Origin: Rossellomorea sp. AcN35-11
GTDB taxonomy: Bacteria; Bacillota; Bacilli; Bacillales; Bacillaceae_B
Assembly: GCA_030388825.1 (NCBI GenBank)
Contig: CP128835.1
Location: 1,544,001 to 1,608,000, forward strand
Direction: 5' to 3'
DNA: 64,000 nucleotides
The translations under genes were made by a program, and so were the position numbers. Shown here one piece after another: positions 10,959 through 19,969 of the stretch. The notes below the pieces were generated by a model. The model was not told the DNA's origin, did no database searches, and saw only the letters and a list, made by a program, of their open reading frames with translations. Position 1 is the first letter of the stretch, and every line of letters starts with the position of its first letter.

Positions 10959-12191
10959 CTAGGCTTGTACGGCATCTTTGTCCGCTTTCTCCGTCTTATC
11001 GATGATCGCTGTACCGACTAAGTCTCCCGTCACATTAAGAGCTGTACAGCCCATTCCAACGAGAGCGTCGATTGCCGTTAGTAAGGCAACGGTTTCCATT
11101 GGCAGGCCAAGCTGGGCGAAAACAGTGGCGATCATGATGATGCCTGCTCCGGGTACACCGGCTGTTCCGATGGATGCCAATGTGCCGATGAGGACGACGA
11201 CCAGCATGTCAGTCAAGCTTAACGGATCACCCATAACATTTGCGGCGAATACAGCAGATACGGCGATTCGTATCGCTGCACCATCCATATTGATGGTCGC
11301 CCCAAGAGGCAGGCTGAAACCGTAAAGGCTTTTCGGCAAGCCCAGGTTTTTCGCAGCATGTAACGTAAGAGGCAGGGTGCCTGAACTGCTCTGGGTGACA
11401 AATGCTGTAATCATCGGTGTCCTTGCATGTGCAAAGAACCTGCCGGGGCTGATCTTAAATACAAGCAAGGCCCCAACATAAATGGCGATTTGAATGAACA
11501 AAGCGATGTAAAGAACAAGGATCATGTTCCCCAGTGACAACAAAGTATCCAATCCCTGCTTTCCTACAGTATCTGCCATGATGGCAAAGATCCCAATCGG
11601 GACATATTGAAGAATCACTTTCATGATGGCCAGGGTGGCTTCATTTAAGCCGTTCACAACTTTGTACACTTGCTCTCCGATCTCTCTATGTTCTTTGTGA
11701 GACCTCAAATAGGAAATGGCAATGCCGAACACGATGGCGGTAAAAATGATTCCGAGAAGATTCATCTCCGTGAACGCCGTGACGATATTGTCCGGGATAA
11801 TATTCAACAGAACGCTTGTCACACCGGGATTATCCGGTACTTCAAATGTTTCTTTCGTATCAAGGCTCATGCCCGTTCCAGGCTTGAAAATACTTGCTAC
11901 CGAGATTCCGATGATGATGGCTAAAGCGGATGAGAATAAATAGTATAAGAACGTTTTTCCGCCCATTCGACCAAGCTTACCTACATTTGTCTGATTTACA
12001 CCGACCATCAATGTAAATAAGATCAGAGGGATGATAAGAAATTTCAATAAGCGGATGAATATGTCCCCGAATGGTGAAAGGATAGACGCATCCTTTCCGA
12101 AAATCAGGCCGACGGCAATCCCCAGTACAAGAGCGACGGTGATTTTCATGATGAGGGATGTGTTGAGATAACCTCTCCAAAGTGATTTCAT
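10959..12191 (-). CDS. Dicarboxylate/amino acid:cation symporter (DAACS family)
   Basis: 410 residues with eight or so membrane segments and the two re-entrant loops of the GltPh/GltT fold: the serine-rich VTQSSSGTLPLT and the NMDGAAI motif (in PLGATINMDGAAI), plus GVPGAGII. It would bring in glutamate, aspartate or C4-dicarboxylates with Na+ or H+; the substrate cannot be told. ATG at 12191 is chosen because AAAGGAGG lies seven bases upstream; an upstream in-frame ATG adds a polar 17-residue tail without an SD. It shares the bidirectional terminator with the cyclase gene. Confidence 0.92.
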   Translation of the reverse strand: MKSLWRGYLNTSLIMKITVALVLGIAVGLIFGKDASILSPFGDIFIRLLKFLIIPLILFTLMVGVNQTNVGKLGRMGGKTFLYYLFSSALAIIIGISVASIFKPGTGMSLDTKETFEVPDNPGVTSVLLNIIPDNIVTAFTEMNLLGIIFTAIVFGIAISYLRSHKEHREIGEQVYKVVNGLNEATLAIMKVILQYVPIGIFAIMADTVGKQGLDTLLSLGNMILVLYIALFIQIAIYVGALLVFKISPGRFFAHARTPMITAFVTQSSSGTLPLTLHAAKNLGLPKSLYGFSLPLGATINMDGAAIRIAVSAVFAANVMGDPLSLTDMLVVVLIGTLASIGTAGVPGAGIIMIATVFAQLGLPMETVALLTAIDALVGMGCTALNVTGDLVGTAIIDKTEKADKDAVQA

Positions 12192-12391
12192 GCTGAGGCC
12201 TCCTTTTTCATTAGTAGTAGATTTACCTAAAAACACAAACATACCATTTATATAATTCTTATAGGTTTAGTGAGGATTCATTGTCATAAGATACAACAGA
12301 ATGAAAGGAGTGTCAAAATTCATGCTTCCATCTTCGGAGTTGTGGTGGAAGAGGAAATAGTCAAAAAATCATGTGTAAGGATGGCCACATT

Positions 12392-12417
12392 AAAAAGAAG
12401 CCGCCAAGAGGCAGCTC
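12392..12417 (-). terminator. Terminator behind the DUF1206 gene
   Basis: Read on the minus strand, AGCTGCC, loop TCTT, GGCGGCT (one G-T pair) and then TCTTTTTAAT. Confidence 0.7.
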
Positions 12418-12426
12418 CTTCCTTTA

Positions 12427-13281
12427 TTAATAAATGCTCAAATGACGGTTCTTTCCTTTTAAGATTTGAAACACACCATATAGGAATAGCCCGACTGCTA
12501 CGATCCCCAGCAACCATTGTCCAAAAGGCTGTTGAGCAATCTTGGATAATGCCCCATCCAGGCCTTTTGTTTTATCCGGGTCTGCTGTGATCGCCGTTTG
12601 GATAAAGAAATACCCGATCAGTAAAAACACGGTACCACGGGAATACAAGCCGATCTTCCCTGTTTTTCTGCCGAGCTCCCATTCTTTCTCCGTCATTTCA
12701 TGCCGTTTGAATTTGTCTGTGTACTTTTCGGTATAAGATTTATGGATTTCATAGAGTGCATATCCAATGATGATCAGTCCGACAATCCCGACGATCCATT
12801 GTCCGAATGGCTGAGATAACAATTTGGCTGAAAGCGTCTGTTTTGATCCTGACCCGGAACTCTTTGCGTGCATGGCTATGGCAAAGGCATTATAGGTCAA
12901 TGATCCATAAGCAATACCGCTGATGAGGTTAGAAAGCCTTCTGAACGCTGATTTCCCTCCATTCCCGGCATGCTCGGGATCCTTTATCACTTGAATGATG
13001 CGCCAAAGGACGATGCCAATCAATCCCACGCCTAATATCCACAGGAGTACTTCTCCAAAAGGCTTGCTGGCCACTGCCGCGAATGCACCGCTTGAGTCGG
13101 ATGTGCTCCCGCCGACTCCCAGTGCAGCCATGACCGATAATGCACCGATCAGCATATAAACAATCCCCCGTGAAATATACCCGATTCGTGCAAACCCCCT
13201 GATCCAGGGTTTTATATCATCTGATGAAACGGATGAACTCCTGTTTGATGTGCTGATGGATGACATTCCAGACATATACAC
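12427..13281 (-). CDS. DUF1206 membrane protein
   Basis: 284 residues made of three internal repeats, each with two membrane segments: ARIGYISRGIVYMLIGAL...KPFGEVLLWILGVGLIGI, LTYNAFAIA...QPFGQWIVGIVGLIIIGYAL and IGLYSRGTVFLLIGYFF...QPFGQWLLGIVAVGLFLYGV. The repeated xPFGxWLLGI motif marks DUF1206, whose function is unknown. The N-terminus is Ser-rich and cytosolic. The SD GAAAGGAAG lies upstream of the start; ATG codons at 13281, 13275 or 13266 are all possible. It stands alone and divergent from ktrAB. Confidence 0.85.
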   Translation of the reverse strand: MYMSGMSSISTSNRSSSVSSDDIKPWIRGFARIGYISRGIVYMLIGALSVMAALGVGGSTSDSSGAFAAVASKPFGEVLLWILGVGLIGIVLWRIIQVIKDPEHAGNGGKSAFRRLSNLISGIAYGSLTYNAFAIAMHAKSSGSGSKQTLSAKLLSQPFGQWIVGIVGLIIIGYALYEIHKSYTEKYTDKFKRHEMTEKEWELGRKTGKIGLYSRGTVFLLIGYFFIQTAITADPDKTKGLDGALSKIAQQPFGQWLLGIVAVGLFLYGVFQILKGKNRHLSIY

Positions 13282-13430
13282 TTCTTCCTTTCTGGTTCTA
13301 TTTTCATCATACTTACGTATGCTATTCCCTTGATGGGAGAAAAAGAAACCTATTCATCCAACAGTAAATACTGGATGGATTGCGACAATTTTGACTGTTT
13401 TTCTTTGACGGATTATTTATTAAAAAGATA

Positions 13431-13459
13431 TTTACAACGTATGGGGAGAGGAGTATTAT
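13431..13459 (+). promoter_or_regulatory. Candidate sigma-A promoter of ktrAB
   Basis: TTTACA (13431-13436), 17 nt, TATTAT (13454-13459). Two further TTGAC-type hexamers at 13391 and 13405 with TATTTA boxes could be extra start points. The predicted start near 13466 lies just before the aptamer. Confidence 0.6.
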
Positions 13460-13483
13460 ATCTATCATCAATTAAATATTCTT

Positions 13484-13632
13484 TATCGCTTAATTCATTT
13501 ATTGAAGCGGGGGACCCGAGTGTTTTACAGGGGTGAATCCTTTCGTTTGAAAGGTAGGGTCACTTCCATGACCCGAATCCGTCAGCTAACCTCGTAAGCG
13601 TATTGGGAGAGGATGATACTTGTGATCGATTA
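13484..13632 (+). ncRNA. c-di-AMP riboswitch (ydaO/yuaA motif)
   Basis: Conserved blocks appear in order: CGCTTAATTCATTTATTG with AAGCG forming an early stem, GCGGGGGACCC, GGGGTGAATCC, AGGTAGGGTCA paired with TGACCCGAATCC, GTCAGCTAACCTCGTAAGCG and GGGAGAGGATG. This is the consensus of the c-di-AMP-sensing riboswitch found upstream of ktrAB (yuaA) and ydaO in Bacillus. Ligand binding turns expression off, so potassium import is cut when c-di-AMP is high. Confidence 0.95.
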
Positions 13633-13639
13633 TGGATGA

Positions 13640-13668
13640 CCACAGGCTTAGTTCCTGATGGTTTTTTT
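13640..13668 (+). terminator. Expression-platform terminator of the c-di-AMP riboswitch
   Basis: CCACAGG, loop CTTAGTT, CCTGATGG (one bulge) followed by seven T (13662-13668), immediately behind the aptamer. Confidence 0.85.
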
Positions 13669-13689
13669 GCGTTCTATGGAAACGATAAA

Positions 13690-13830
13690 TGTACTAGGGA
13701 GATAGTCTAAAAGAAGCTAAGGCTAAAGGCTCGGGGTCATAAGCCGAAACTGTCAAAAAGGCAAAGAACGCCTTTCCGTCAGGTTCGACATATGCCTGTC
13801 GCCTCTCTGCGAGCCGCCTGCGCTTTTGTG
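13690..13830. other. Structured spacer between riboswitch terminator and ktrA, possibly a dispersed repeat
   Basis: About 140 nt not needed by the riboswitch. It holds several short stems (AAAGGC/GCCTTT at 13757-13775 and CGACA/TGTCG near 13787-13802) and a GC-rich end TGCGAGCCGCCTGCGC that differs in composition from its AT-rich flanks. It has no ORF with an SD. It resembles the kind of dispersed intergenic element common in Bacillaceae, but no second copy is present in this window. Confidence 0.4.
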
Positions 13831-13882
13831 TAAAGAAGTACGAGATGGTTATGCTATTAAAAAGGTTTTGGAGGATTTCATC

Positions 13883-14539
13883 ATGAAAAAACAGTTTGCC
13901 GTTATTGGATTAGGAAGATTTGGGGGAAATCTGGTTCAGGAATTGGCTGAACTGGATGTGGAAGTGTTGGCCATCGATATCCATCACGATGTTGTACAAC
14001 ATTATATCGATATTGCGACACATGCCGTACAGGCGAATGCAATGGATGAATCTGTGTTGAAGTCCCTTGGTCTAAGGAATTTTGATCATGTGATCGTATC
14101 CTTTGGAGATAATATCGAGGCAAGCATCCTTACGACATTACTCCTCAAGGAATTAGGGGTGAAAGAGGTATGGGTGAAGGCGTCAAATGCGTATCATCAG
14201 AAAGTGCTTGACCGCATCGGTGCGGATAAAGTCATTCACCCTGAACGGGATATGGCGCGGAGAATCGCCCATCACATTACGTCGGAAAAAATCATCGATT
14301 ATATCGAATTATCGAAAGAGCACAGTATTGTAGAGGTGTGTGGATCTAAAAAGGTCGCAGGCAAAACGTTGAACGATCTTGATGTTCGCGCGAAATTCGG
14401 CTGCAACATCATCGCCATCCACCGGGGGGAGGAAGTCATTGTCTCTCCTTCTGCTGATGAAATCATTGAAATGGATGATTTACTGATTGTGATCGGTCAT
14501 AACCGGGATATCAATCGATTCGAAAAAGAAGGTGTTTAA
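13883..14539 (+). CDS. ktrA: Potassium uptake regulator KtrA (TrkA-N/TrkA-C, RCK)
   Basis: 218-residue cytosolic ring-forming gating subunit of the Ktr K+ channel. The N-terminal Rossmann RCK_N domain carries GLGRFGGNL (NAD/ATP-binding GxGxxG) and the acidic end of strand 2 (LAIDIHHD). The RCK_C domain (from about residue 135) is of the type that binds c-di-AMP in KtrA and KtrC. ATG 13883 has SD TTGGAGGA; the frame is open further upstream without an SD. ktrB starts three bases after its stop. The c-di-AMP riboswitch in front supports the ktrAB rather than the ktrCD assignment. Confidence 0.92.
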   Translation: MKKQFAVIGLGRFGGNLVQELAELDVEVLAIDIHHDVVQHYIDIATHAVQANAMDESVLKSLGLRNFDHVIVSFGDNIEASILTTLLLKELGVKEVWVKASNAYHQKVLDRIGADKVIHPERDMARRIAHHITSEKIIDYIELSKEHSIVEVCGSKKVAGKTLNDLDVRAKFGCNIIAIHRGEEVIVSPSADEIIEMDDLLIVIGHNRDINRFEKEGV

Positions 14540-14542
14540 TAT

Positions 14543-15867
14543 ATGAAGCATATGGTCATTCGGTTGAGCCCTCCTCAACTGCTCGTTGTGACGTTTCTAT
14601 TTTTTATAATAGTAGGAATGGGGCTGCTTAAGCTTCCCTTCGCCACCACACAATCGATTACCTGGCTGGATGCTTTGTTCACAACTACTTCGGCGATGAC
14701 GGTTACGGGGCTTGCCGTCATGGATACAGGGGCGGCCTTCACCCTGTTCGGGGAAGTCGTCATTATGGGGTTGATTCAGATCGGCGGGCTTGGGATCATG
14801 TCCTTTGCCGTCTTGATTTTTTTAATGCTGGGGAAGAAGATCGGGTTTAAAGAACGGCTCCTTCTTCAACAGGCATTGAATCAGACATCTGTCGGAGGGG
14901 TTATCAAGCTTGTAAAATATTTATTTACCTTTTCCTTCCTTGTAGAGGGCTTTGCCGTGATATTGCTGGCATCGGAATGGGTGCCTGAATATGGATGGGG
15001 GAAGGGGCTTTACGTCAGCTTATTTCATTCCATCTCTGCCTTTAATAACGCCGGCTTTTCACTTTGGCCAGACAGCTTAATGGGGTATGCAGGAAATCCC
15101 ATGGTCAATATCACGATATCCTTCCTGTTCATCCTTGGGGGGGATTGGATTTACGGTTTTAGTGGACCTGTGGAAGCAGAAGACGATCCGGAAGCTGTCC
15201 CTCCATACAAAGATCATGATCGTGGGGACGTTTGTCATCAACACATTTGCTTTTATGATGATTTTTATCCTGGAGTATAACAATCCACATACATTGGCTC
15301 AATTACCTCTCATGGATAAAGTATTCGCTTCCTATTTTCAGGCGGTCACACCCCGTACGGCAGGGTTCAACACACTTGATTACGGCAGCATGGAACGCTC
15401 CACATTGCTTCTGACCATTTTATTGATGTTCATAGGGGCAGGCAGTGCTTCAACAGGCGGAGGGATCAAGCTTACGACCTTTGTTGTGATTTTATTGAGT
15501 GTGGTTGCCTTTTTGAAACAGAAAAAAGAGATTCGTATTCTTCGTCGCACCATTGATGAAACGTATATCTTTAAAGCACTGGCCGTGTCCATGATCAGTG
15601 TGCTCCTTGTATTCACGGCTCTTTTTTTTACTTAATATAACGGAAAGGCAATCTACCTTCCTGTCCATATTATTTGAGGTGGTATCAGCCTTTGGGACAG
15701 TGGGATTGTCCATGGGGATCACCGCATCATTGACGGCCATCGGTAAATGGATCCTGATCATCGTGATGTTCGTCGGGAAACTGGGGCCGCTGACTCTGGC
15801 CTTCTCACTATCACGACCGGACAAAGAAAAGATCCGTTATCCTAAGGAAGAGATCCTGACAGGTTAA
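14543..15867 (+). CDS. ktrB: Potassium channel subunit KtrB, interrupted by two frameshifts
   Basis: Integral membrane K+-translocating subunit of the SKT family, about 440 residues when corrected. Selectivity-filter-like loops are visible: TTTSAMTVTGLAV, HSISAFNNAGFSL, AVTPRTAGFNTLD and EVVSAFGTVGLSMG; the third includes the STGGGIKL gating-loop region. The frame breaks at seven G (15137-15143), where six G restore LGGIGFTVLVDLW, and at eight T (15622-15629), where seven T restore FTALFLLNITERQ. Both look like homopolymer errors. The gene starts right behind ktrA and ends before a strong terminator. Confidence 0.9.
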
Positions 15868-15872
15868 AACAC

Positions 15873-15922
15873 AAACCGGCTTCCCTCCCCTTTTACAAGG
15901 GGAAACGGGGAGCCGGTTTTTT
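15873..15922 (+). terminator. Terminator behind ktrB
   Basis: AAACCGGCTTCCC with a short inner stem CCCCTTTTACAAGGGG and then GGGGAGCCGGTTTTTT. Confidence 0.92.
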
Positions 15923-16014
15923 GTGTAATAGTAAAAACCACAAAGAATCAATCCATTTTCGCGCATGAGGCTAAAAACGGCACAATTAAGCGTTTTCATC
16001 ATAAACCTTTCATA

Positions 16015-16043
16015 TTGACTAAACCAATGGCCGGGATTATACT
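16015..16043 (+). promoter_or_regulatory. Sigma-A promoter of serC-serA
   Basis: TTGACT (16015-16020), 17 nt, TATACT (16038-16043). The predicted start near 16050 gives a leader of only about 28 nt. Confidence 0.8.
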
Positions 16044-16077
16044 TTGGGAAAATTCTGAACTTTAGGCGGTGCTGTTG

Positions 16078-17163
16078 TTGAAGCGTGTGTATAATTTTTC
16101 TGCCGGTCCGGCTGTGTTACCCGAACCTGTTCTCGAGAAAGTCCAGGAAGAGTTAATGAATTATCGTGAAACGGGCATGTCTGTCATGGAATTAAGTCAT
16201 CGGTCGGCTTCTTTTCAAACTATAATAGAAGAAGCTCAAAGTTTATTACGCGACCTGCTCTCCATCCCTGATGATTATCATGTCCTGTTCATGCAAGGAG
16301 GGGCCTCTCTGCAATTTTCCATGATTCCCTTCAATCTGCTCCGATCAAATCAGGAAGCAGACTATATCCTGACTGGAAGCTGGTCAAAAAAAGCAGTCAA
16401 AGAAGCAGAGAAGATAGGGAAAGTCAGGACCCTGTCCCCACCCGAACCATTTGGGATCCCAGCCTACACATCGGAAGATTTTTCACCTCAGGCAGACTAC
16501 GTACATATCACATCCAACAATACCATCGAAGGCACGCGTTATCATGAGTGGCCTGAAACTGGAGGGATCCCCCTTGTTGCCGATATGTCCTCCCATATTC
16601 TTTCAGAGAAAGTAGACATCTCGTCATTTGGGCTGATTTATGCAGGTGCCCAAAAGAATTTAGGACCATCGGGGGTAACGGTGGCCATCGTCCATGACAG
16701 TCTGGTTGGTCAGGCTTCGGATACGTGCCCGTCGATGCTGGATTACGGGACATATGTAAAGCATGATTCCCTGTTCAACACCCCGCCGACATTCTCCATC
16801 TATGTACTAAAGCTTGTTCTGGAATGGGTGAAGGAAAATGGCGGAGTGGAAGGGATGCAAGTCCAAAATGAAAGGAAAGCGGGTCTTTTATACAAATGCA
16901 TCGATGAATCGATCTTGTTTCATAACCCCGTCCCGGAAAAGAATCGTTCCCTGATGAACATCCCTTTTTCAACACAGGATGAAGCCCTGGACGCCCTTTT
17001 CCTGAAAGAAGCCAAAGCGTCCGGATTGGAATTTCTGAAAGGTCATCGTTCTGTCGGCGGGATGAGAGCGAGTTTGTATAATGCCATGCCCCTTGAAGGT
17101 GTGGAAGCACTGGTCGGTTTCATGAAAAAATTCGAGTCGGATCAAGGAGGAAGAGAAAGATGA
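16078..17163 (+). CDS. serC: Phosphoserine aminotransferase
   Basis: PLP-dependent class-V aminotransferase that converts 3-phosphohydroxypyruvate and glutamate to phosphoserine. TTG 16078 is chosen: it gives the family N-terminus (M)KRVYNFSAGPAVLPEPV and sits seven bases behind AGGCGGT; GTG 16069 is the alternative. Landmarks are GMSVMELSHRS, FMQGGASLQF, HITSNNTIEGT and the PLP lysine in YAGAQKNLGPSGV. About 361 residues, normal length. The stop overlaps the serA start (ATGA), so the two are translationally coupled. Confidence 0.94.
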   Translation: MKRVYNFSAGPAVLPEPVLEKVQEELMNYRETGMSVMELSHRSASFQTIIEEAQSLLRDLLSIPDDYHVLFMQGGASLQFSMIPFNLLRSNQEADYILTGSWSKKAVKEAEKIGKVRTLSPPEPFGIPAYTSEDFSPQADYVHITSNNTIEGTRYHEWPETGGIPLVADMSSHILSEKVDISSFGLIYAGAQKNLGPSGVTVAIVHDSLVGQASDTCPSMLDYGTYVKHDSLFNTPPTFSIYVLKLVLEWVKENGGVEGMQVQNERKAGLLYKCIDESILFHNPVPEKNRSLMNIPFSTQDEALDALFLKEAKASGLEFLKGHRSVGGMRASLYNAMPLEGVEALVGFMKKFESDQGGRER

Positions 17164-18335
17164 TATCAATCAATACGTACAATGCCATCAGTCAAAGCGG
17201 ACTATCCCTTATCGAGGATGACCTGAACTATCATTTGAATGGGAATGGCGACCCTGATGGCATTCTGGTCAGGTCAAAGAACCTGCATGATTATTCTTTC
17301 CCTGCATCCGTCAAGGCCATTGCAAGGGCAGGGGCAGGAGTCAATAATATCCCCATCGATCACTGTACGGAAAAAGGCATTGTCGTCTTTAATACGCCTG
17401 GTGCCAATGCAAACGCCGTGAAAGAACTCGTATTGGCAAATTTAATCGCTTCTTCCCGTAACCTGTATTCAGCTGTCGGCTGGACGAACTCGTTAAGGGA
17501 AACAAAGGAAGATGTTCCGAGTGTTGTGGAAGCAAAGAAAAAGGAATTCGTAGGCAGTGAAATCAAAGGGAAAAAGCTTGGTGTCGTAGGTCTCGGTGCC
17601 ATAGGGGTCCTTGTGGCGAATGATGCTCTGGCCCTCGGAATGGATGTGGTCGCCTATGATCCGTTTATTTCAGTGGACGCAACTTGGCGTTTATCCCAGG
17701 ATGTGAAGCGGGCTCATCATATCGAAGAAGTATGGGGAGAGTGTGACTTTGTCACCCTGCACATTCCTTTGACAGACAAAACCGCAGGCTTTGTAGGTGA
17801 GGAAGGCTTTGCGAAAATGAAAAAGAGGATGACCATCTTGAACTTCTCAAGGGGTGAGCTTGTTCAGGAAGATGCCCTGGAAACGGCCCTCGATGCAGGG
17901 ATTGTCCGGAAATATGTGACGGATTTCCCTAATAAGAAGGTATTGACCATGAGAAACGTCGTCCCGGTACCTCATCTCGGCGCATCTACAGTGGAATCGG
18001 AAGAAAACTGTGCCATCATGGCCACCAAGCAACTGAAAACCTATCTTGAAACAGGGAACATTAAGCATGCTGTGAACCTCCCTGATGTAGAACTGCCATA
18101 CAGCGGGAAGATGAGAGTGACTGTCATGCACCAGAACATCCCGAACATGGTCAGTCAGATCGCCAATGTTCTTTCGGGATATGCCGTCAACATTGCAGAT
18201 ATGATCAACAGAAGTAAAAATACGTGGGCCTATACCATGATCGACCTTGATCAGGAACTGGGAGATCACGAACAGCTTCACGTGAAAAACAGAATGAAAG
18301 AAATACAAGGTGTGGTGTCCGTACGCCTCATCTGA
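17160..18335 (+). CDS. serA: D-3-phosphoglycerate dehydrogenase, short form with ACT domain
   Basis: First step of serine synthesis: oxidises 3-phosphoglycerate with NAD+. 391 residues. Substrate-binding domain (about 1-95 and 275-310), NAD-binding Rossmann domain with GVVGLGAIGVLVA (about 138-150), catalytic residues in the NFSRGEL (Arg), DFPNKK region and PHLGAST (His) segments, and a C-terminal ACT domain (about 318-391). It lacks the extra ASB domain of the 525-residue B. subtilis enzyme. It supplies the substrate for SerC, which is encoded just upstream with a four-base overlap. Confidence 0.94.
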   Translation: MISINTYNAISQSGLSLIEDDLNYHLNGNGDPDGILVRSKNLHDYSFPASVKAIARAGAGVNNIPIDHCTEKGIVVFNTPGANANAVKELVLANLIASSRNLYSAVGWTNSLRETKEDVPSVVEAKKKEFVGSEIKGKKLGVVGLGAIGVLVANDALALGMDVVAYDPFISVDATWRLSQDVKRAHHIEEVWGECDFVTLHIPLTDKTAGFVGEEGFAKMKKRMTILNFSRGELVQEDALETALDAGIVRKYVTDFPNKKVLTMRNVVPVPHLGASTVESEENCAIMATKQLKTYLETGNIKHAVNLPDVELPYSGKMRVTVMHQNIPNMVSQIANVLSGYAVNIADMINRSKNTWAYTMIDLDQELGDHEQLHVKNRMKEIQGVVSVRLI

Positions 18336-18350
18336 ACAATGTGACTAGAA

Positions 18351-18394
18351 CTCCCTCAACCAGAGAACAATGAGTAGTAAAGTGGTTGAGGGAG
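18351..18394 (+). promoter_or_regulatory. Hairpin that covers the SD of the downstream hydrolase gene
   Basis: CTCCCTCAACC (18351-18361) and GGTTGAGGGAG (18384-18394) form a perfect 11-bp stem with a 22-nt loop. The right arm contains most of the SD GGGAGGA (18390-18396) of the next gene. Only scattered T follow, so it is a poor terminator for serA. Confidence 0.7.
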
Positions 18395-18405
18395 GATTTC
18401 TTTAT

Positions 18406-19176
18406 ATGCCAAGTATCCGTTTTCATAATAGAGATATATATTTCGACGATATTGGGAAGGGGACGCCCCTTATCCTGATACACCCACCAGGGATGGGGAG
18501 AATGACCTTTATCAAGCAGCATATGCTTTCCAAACATTTCCGCCTCATCATTCCTGACTTAACAGGCCATGGGGATTCATTCACCCTCCAGAAGAATATC
18601 AGTATTGATGGGTTTGTAGAGGATATTAAAGCCATTGTTGATGACCTGGACCTCTCAACATGTGTGATCCTAGGTTATTCAGCAGGGGGGATCGTGGGTC
18701 AGACTTTCGCTTGTACATACAGGGACCGGGTGTCCGCCTTGATATTGGTAGGGGGCTATCCGAAAGTCACGAACCCAAAGCTCAAGTGGATGCATCATAT
18801 GGGCATGAAAATTGTCCGGGAACATCCTGAACGCCTTTCAAAGATTATTTCGAGAGTTCATTTCAAGGACAAGCTTGATCGGAAAAAACTCGAGGATCAT
18901 ATGAATAAGGCGAATCCGCATATATGGTATCGATTCTACGAACAGTCCCTATATTACGATGGAGTCCATCAGGTACAAGACCTCTCCATCCCACTCCTTT
19001 TAATTTATGGTGAAGAGTCGGATTGGATCAATTCACAGCTGAAACTATATAACGATTGCTATCCTAAGAAAATGTATATGATTCCAGGAGCCTCACACCA
19101 AATACCCACACGTTACCACGATGCTCTAAATACAATACTGGTAGGAGAAATGGAAAGGCTGGCAGGACAGGGGTGA
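18406..19176 (+). CDS. Alpha/beta hydrolase
   Basis: 256 residues, cytosolic. Canonical fold signs: ILIHPPGMG (oxyanion region), IPDLTGHGDS, nucleophile elbow LGYSAGG (Ser at about 96), YGEESDW (Asp) and GASHQIP (His). The substrate is not predictable. ATG 18406 follows SD GGGAGGA; an in-frame ATG at 18370 lies in the loop of the upstream hairpin and has no SD. Expression may depend on opening that hairpin. It is downstream of serCA on the same strand. Confidence 0.85.
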   Translation: MPSIRFHNRDIYFDDIGKGTPLILIHPPGMGRMTFIKQHMLSKHFRLIIPDLTGHGDSFTLQKNISIDGFVEDIKAIVDDLDLSTCVILGYSAGGIVGQTFACTYRDRVSALILVGGYPKVTNPKLKWMHHMGMKIVREHPERLSKIISRVHFKDKLDRKKLEDHMNKANPHIWYRFYEQSLYYDGVHQVQDLSIPLLLIYGEESDWINSQLKLYNDCYPKKMYMIPGASHQIPTRYHDALNTILVGEMERLAGQG

Positions 19177-19205
19177 GAGGGTTATCTTTGCCCTTGTCCC
19201 TTTTA
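19164..19205 (+). terminator. Probable terminator overlapping the hydrolase stop
   Basis: GGACAGGGG (19164-19172) and CCCTTGTCC (19191-19199) pair with one G-T, followed by CTTTTAC. Confidence 0.55.
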
Positions 19206-19254
19206 CTTGATACTATTTTCATAAAGTAAAGTCAATCAACGAGAGGAGAAATCT

Positions 19255-19896
19255 ATGGGTATCCATCATTATTTTAAAAGCTTATCCGATCTCGAAACCC
19301 TTACCCGTTGTCCTGGGCGGTTTAAGTATCATGAACATAATGTGGCCAGCCACTCGTTCAAGGTGACCAAAATCGCCCAGTTTTTAGGGACAGTGGAAGA
19401 ACAGAACGGGAAAGAACTGAATTGGAAAGAACTCTACGAGAAAGCACTGAACCATGATTACGCAGAGCTTTTTACTGGAGATATAAAGACACCTGTAAAA
19501 TATGCATCCGGGGAGCTGCGTGAGCTCTTTAGCCAGGTAGAGGAGCAGATGGTCAATAAATTCATCACAACCGAATTCCCCCCACAATTCCAGGAAGTAT
19601 ACAGAGCGAGGTTTAAAGAGGGGAAGGACGAAAGCCTTGAAGGAAGGATTTTATCCGTGGCGGACAAGATCGACCTTTTATATGAATCCTTTGGTGAAAT
19701 TCAAAAAGGGAACCCTGAGCCATTATTCATTGAGATCTATCAGGAAGCGCTGTCCACGATTGTGAAATACAGGGATATGGAATGCGTCCAATACTTTCTG
19801 GACTTCATCCTGCCCGATATGCTTTCCGAGAAATTCATCCCCCATAGTGAGTTGAAGGACAGGACGAAGAAATTGGTCCAGCAGGGGGAAGAGTAG
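19255..19896 (+). CDS. YfbR-like HD-domain 5'-nucleotidase
   Basis: 213-residue HD phosphohydrolase. Metal-ligand motifs in order: HNVASHSF (His), LNHDYAELFTGD (His-Asp) and the later VADKIDLLYE (Asp). These match the YfbR/YedD group, which removes phosphate from deoxynucleoside monophosphates; the substrate is inferred from family only. The start ATG follows GAGAGGAGAA. It is probably cotranscribed with csbA, which follows after about 70 nt. Confidence 0.85.
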   Translation: MGIHHYFKSLSDLETLTRCPGRFKYHEHNVASHSFKVTKIAQFLGTVEEQNGKELNWKELYEKALNHDYAELFTGDIKTPVKYASGELRELFSQVEEQMVNKFITTEFPPQFQEVYRARFKEGKDESLEGRILSVADKIDLLYESFGEIQKGNPEPLFIEIYQEALSTIVKYRDMECVQYFLDFILPDMLSEKFIPHSELKDRTKKLVQQGEE

Positions 19897-19969
19897 GAAA
19901 ATCCTTTCCAGACAGGGGAAACTTCGATAAAATATGAATTATTCCCTTTTCTTTCAAGGAGAGTTGAAC

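Noticed and set aside
13330..13536. 68-codon frame upstream of ktrA
   Set aside because: It runs over the promoter and into the c-di-AMP aptamer, has no SD and matches nothing.
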